A stretch of DNA of 7,327 nt from Bacillota bacterium (lineage in GTDB: Bacteria; Bacillota_E; JAJZYS01; JAILZS01). The DNA is taken from NCBI GenBank assembly GCA_021817625.1, contig JAKASY010000087.1, positions 1-7,327 of the forward strand, read 5' to 3'. The notes below the pieces were generated by a model, which made no database searches, was not told where the DNA came from, and worked only from the letters and a program-made list of their open reading frames with translations. Made by a program: the position numbers and the translations under genes. Below are positions 5,812-7,327 of this stretch, one piece after another (within the stretch, counting starts at the first letter, position 1; each line of letters opens with the position of its first letter).

Positions 5812-6767
5812 ATCGTGTCCACCGTGACGGGCGGGGGTGAGGGTGGCGAAAGCGGCCCCGCGAGCTCCCCGCTCCAGGCGCGGTCGACGAGGCGGAAGGG
5901 CGGAACGCGGTCGAGAGCGGCCGGGGTTGGCCCGTTTGGGAGCACCACGCCGTCCGCGAGATAGAACGGAGTGTCCGCCAGCATGCTGGTGGAAAACACG
6001 GCTCTACCGCTCCCGAGCGAGAGGACGACCGCCGTTGTGGTGGCGCTCTGCGTGGCCCAGGGCCACACGATGTCGTGGCCGTCCGCGACGTAGCCCGGTG
6101 CGCACGTGCCTTCCGGCGTGCTCGCGGTCTGCCATAGGAGTTTCCCGTCGTATCCGATGAAGGCAAGGCTGTACGTTTGGTAGTGGGTCGCCCCCTGCCC
6201 GTTCGCGTGAATGACGTCGAGGAGAATGCCCTGCGGGAAGGGGCGACTCTCGTCGATGGTGTCGCTCCCCGTGAGATGCGGTAGCGGGGTTTTGCCCAGC
6301 ACCTGGCCCGATGTGGAAAGCGAGACCAGCACAGGCGAGGCCGTTCCGGATGAAAACTGGATGAACTCACGGCTGTGGCCGGACCATGCAAGTGAGCCGA
6401 TCTTGTGCGGATACGGTATGCCGTAGTGCCAGACCGTCCGGCCGGTGACGGTCGATACGGCGTCGAGCGCAACGGGCTGCGCGCCGTTGGGACCGAAGCC
6501 CTGGTCGTACCCGACGAACACCGCTTCGTTGGAGGACAGCATGACCGCGGGGTCGCCGATCTGGACGAAGTGAGGGATGGGCATACGAACCAAGGTGGGC
6601 GGCGTCGGACCCGACACGGGGACCCAGTGGTTAGGGGTCGCAAGCGCCGTGGCCATCAGCGAGGACGGCGCCGCGGCCGCGATGCTGGTGGCGCTACGTG
6701 CGAGGGCTACCACTCCCGAAGGCGTGAACATGAGGACGGCGCTCCCGAGAGCGAGAGTCTTCCGCAT
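5769..6767 (-). CDS. exported PQQ-like beta-propeller protein
   Basis: 332 aa from ATG 6767 (MRKTLALGSAVLMF). The N-terminus is a signal peptide or membrane anchor: positive MRK, a hydrophobic stretch (about 5-23), then a small-residue region (ALARSA) where cleavage could occur. No lipobox cysteine is present. The mature part repeats a strand-turn-strand pattern ending in Gly-(Arg/Gln/Lys): STVTGRTVWHYG (105-116), STSGQVLGKTPL (151-162), IGYDGKLLWQT (204-214) and LGSGRAVFST (251-260). Spacings are about 45-54 residues, as in PQQ-like or WD-type propeller blades. A proline-rich segment (306-313) precedes the C-terminus. The role is unknown; such proteins bind partners or ligands outside the cytoplasm. 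An alternative start at ATG 6788 would give a longer N-region before the same hydrophobic stretch. Base composition is less GC-rich than in the CoA genes, and the stop lies in a repeat arm, so it may be a later acquisition. It is unlikely to share a transcript with the dehydrogenase gene, 248 bp downstream. Confidence 0.65.
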   Translation of the reverse strand: MRKTLALGSAVLMFTPSGVVALARSATSIAAAAPSSLMATALATPNHWVPVSGPTPPTLVRMPIPHFVQIGDPAVMLSSNEAVFVGYDQGFGPNGAQPVALDAVSTVTGRTVWHYGIPYPHKIGSLAWSGHSREFIQFSSGTASPVLVSLSTSGQVLGKTPLPHLTGSDTIDESRPFPQGILLDVIHANGQGATHYQTYSLAFIGYDGKLLWQTASTPEGTCAPGYVADGHDIVWPWATQSATTTAVVLSLGSGRAVFSTSMLADTPFYLADGVVLPNGPTPAALDRVPPFRLVDRAWSGELAGPLSPPSPPPVTVDTMWAATASDGWAGIA

Positions 6768-6769
6768 GC

Positions 6770-6832
6770 GTGACCCTGATGGTGACATTTGGCCTGGTCT
6801 TTCTGGCGGAGTTGGGCGACAGAGCGCAACTG
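6770..6832 (+). pseudogene. probable 5' remnant of a UPF0016/GDT1 (TMEM165) family transporter gene
   Basis: From GTG 6770 (or ATG 6779) the plus strand reads MVTFGLVFLAELGDRAQL. This resembles the first conserved helix motif, E-x-G-D-(K/R)-(T/S), of the UPF0016/GDT1 Mn2+/Ca2+ cation-exchange family (usual form ...FLAELGDKTQL). After codon 21 the translation becomes basic and polar (PFSPRKVERPRAWK) and never shows the further helices or the second copy of the motif. The frame stays open to 7030 without family character, and neither other frame picks it up. It lies back to back with the beta-propeller start at 6767. Either a truncated relic or a lucky coincidence; the length of the motif favours a relic. 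Confidence 0.45.
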
Positions 6833-7300
6833 CCGTTTTCACCAAGAAAGGTGGAGCGGCCGCGTGCTTGGAAACGGCCAAAGTCGAGAACCGGGCGCCG
6901 ACCTCTTCGAGGATCAGCGCCCGGTCGGTCTGTTTGTCTCACGTATCATGAGCGTTTCCTTGTCTGTATGTCTCGCTGGCCGTGGGCGGCGACACCATCG
7001 GTGCGCACCCGGCGGTGCCCCTGCGGATAGGGGAGGCGTCAGGACGCCCGCCGGCGGCCCGACCGCCGTATGGGGACCTTGAAGAGGCCCCCCTACGATT
7101 TCGCGGGCGATCGGTGCGCCAAACGGCCACTGCCCCGCGTCACGAGCCGGGTTTGGGGCCCAGGCTCCCGGGGCGCGAAGCAGATCGCCGGGCCGCGACC
7201 CGGTCGAGCCGGGGTGTCACGCGGTCCAGCGACGGTTGGAAGGCATCTGAGACTAGAGGACTGTTGGCGGCGGCATTGGCTGGGGCGGGAACGGCGGCTC
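6833..7300. other. stretch with no convincing gene
   Basis: Between the UPF0016-like fragment and the right repeat arm, all open frames translate to Arg/Pro/Gly-rich sequence without recognisable motifs. The part around 6920-6975 is locally richer in T and A than its surroundings and could hold a promoter for the beta-propeller gene, but no -35/-10 pair is clear. The rest (about 6980-7300) is again very GC-rich, with only short weak hairpins such as CCGGG/CCCGG at 7188-7203. Confidence 0.5.
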
Positions 7301-7327
7301 GGGCGGGCATCGCCTGACCGACCTACG
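7301..7327 (-). repeat. right arm of the 27-bp inverted repeat (runs to window edge)
   Basis: Exact reverse complement of 5759-5785. Read on the plus strand, it contains the same ATCGCCTGACC core, including a TGA that ends the otherwise unconvincing frame running in from 6982. The match stops only because the window ends, so its true length is unknown. The two arms face each other across about 1.5 kb containing the beta-propeller gene. Confidence 0.8.

Noticed and set aside
6577..6951. 124-codon plus-strand open frame opposite the start of the beta-propeller gene
   Set aside because: Mostly antisense to the signal peptide and first blade, with no family character.
6982..7317. 111-codon plus-strand open frame at the right edge
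   Set aside because: No motif, poor SD and low-complexity Arg/Pro/Ala composition. Its ending (AGIA) resembles the end of the beta-propeller protein only because both run through the inverted-repeat arm.

Overview
This is a GC-rich window (about 70% by eye, with strong G/C preference at third codon positions) carrying five convincing protein genes, one of them cut by the left edge. No rRNA, tRNA, CRISPR array or phage module is visible. Several start sites have strong Shine-Dalgarno (SD) sequences. Together with fatty-acid/acyl-CoA genes, this suits a high-GC free-living bacterium such as a thermophilic high-GC Bacillota, an actinobacterium or a Chloroflexota-type organism. No marker gene fixes the taxon.

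Left part: a GNAT acetyltransferase (minus strand) runs off the left edge. It is separated by about 520 bp of apparently non-coding, palindrome-bearing DNA from a divergent plus-strand pair. The first gene of the pair is a TIM-barrel-like protein resembling cyanobacterial LdpA (with DUF561/Ycf23 as relatives) but without LdpA's iron-sulfur segment. The second is a HisC-type PLP aminotransferase. Their reading frames overlap by 11 nt, so they are very likely co-translated. This is the most intriguing pair in the window.

Middle part: facing this pair, a minus-strand two-gene operon encodes an acyl-CoA dehydrogenase followed, with a 14-nt overlap, by a YdiF/Pct-type acyl-CoA:carboxylate CoA-transferase. 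Both keep their catalytic glutamates. Together they look like a module that activates a carboxylic acid as a CoA thioester and oxidises it. A strong hairpin covers the ribosome-binding site of the first gene.

Right part: a minus-strand gene for an exported PQQ-like beta-propeller protein is less GC-rich than its neighbours. Its stop codon lies inside one arm of a 27-bp perfect inverted repeat whose other arm is the last 27 bases of the window. Back to back with its start is a short plus-strand stretch that reads like the first motif of a UPF0016/GDT1 (TMEM165) transporter and then loses all similarity. The last ~500 bp hold no convincing gene. This right third looks rearranged or accessory, while the left two thirds look like ordinary chromosome.
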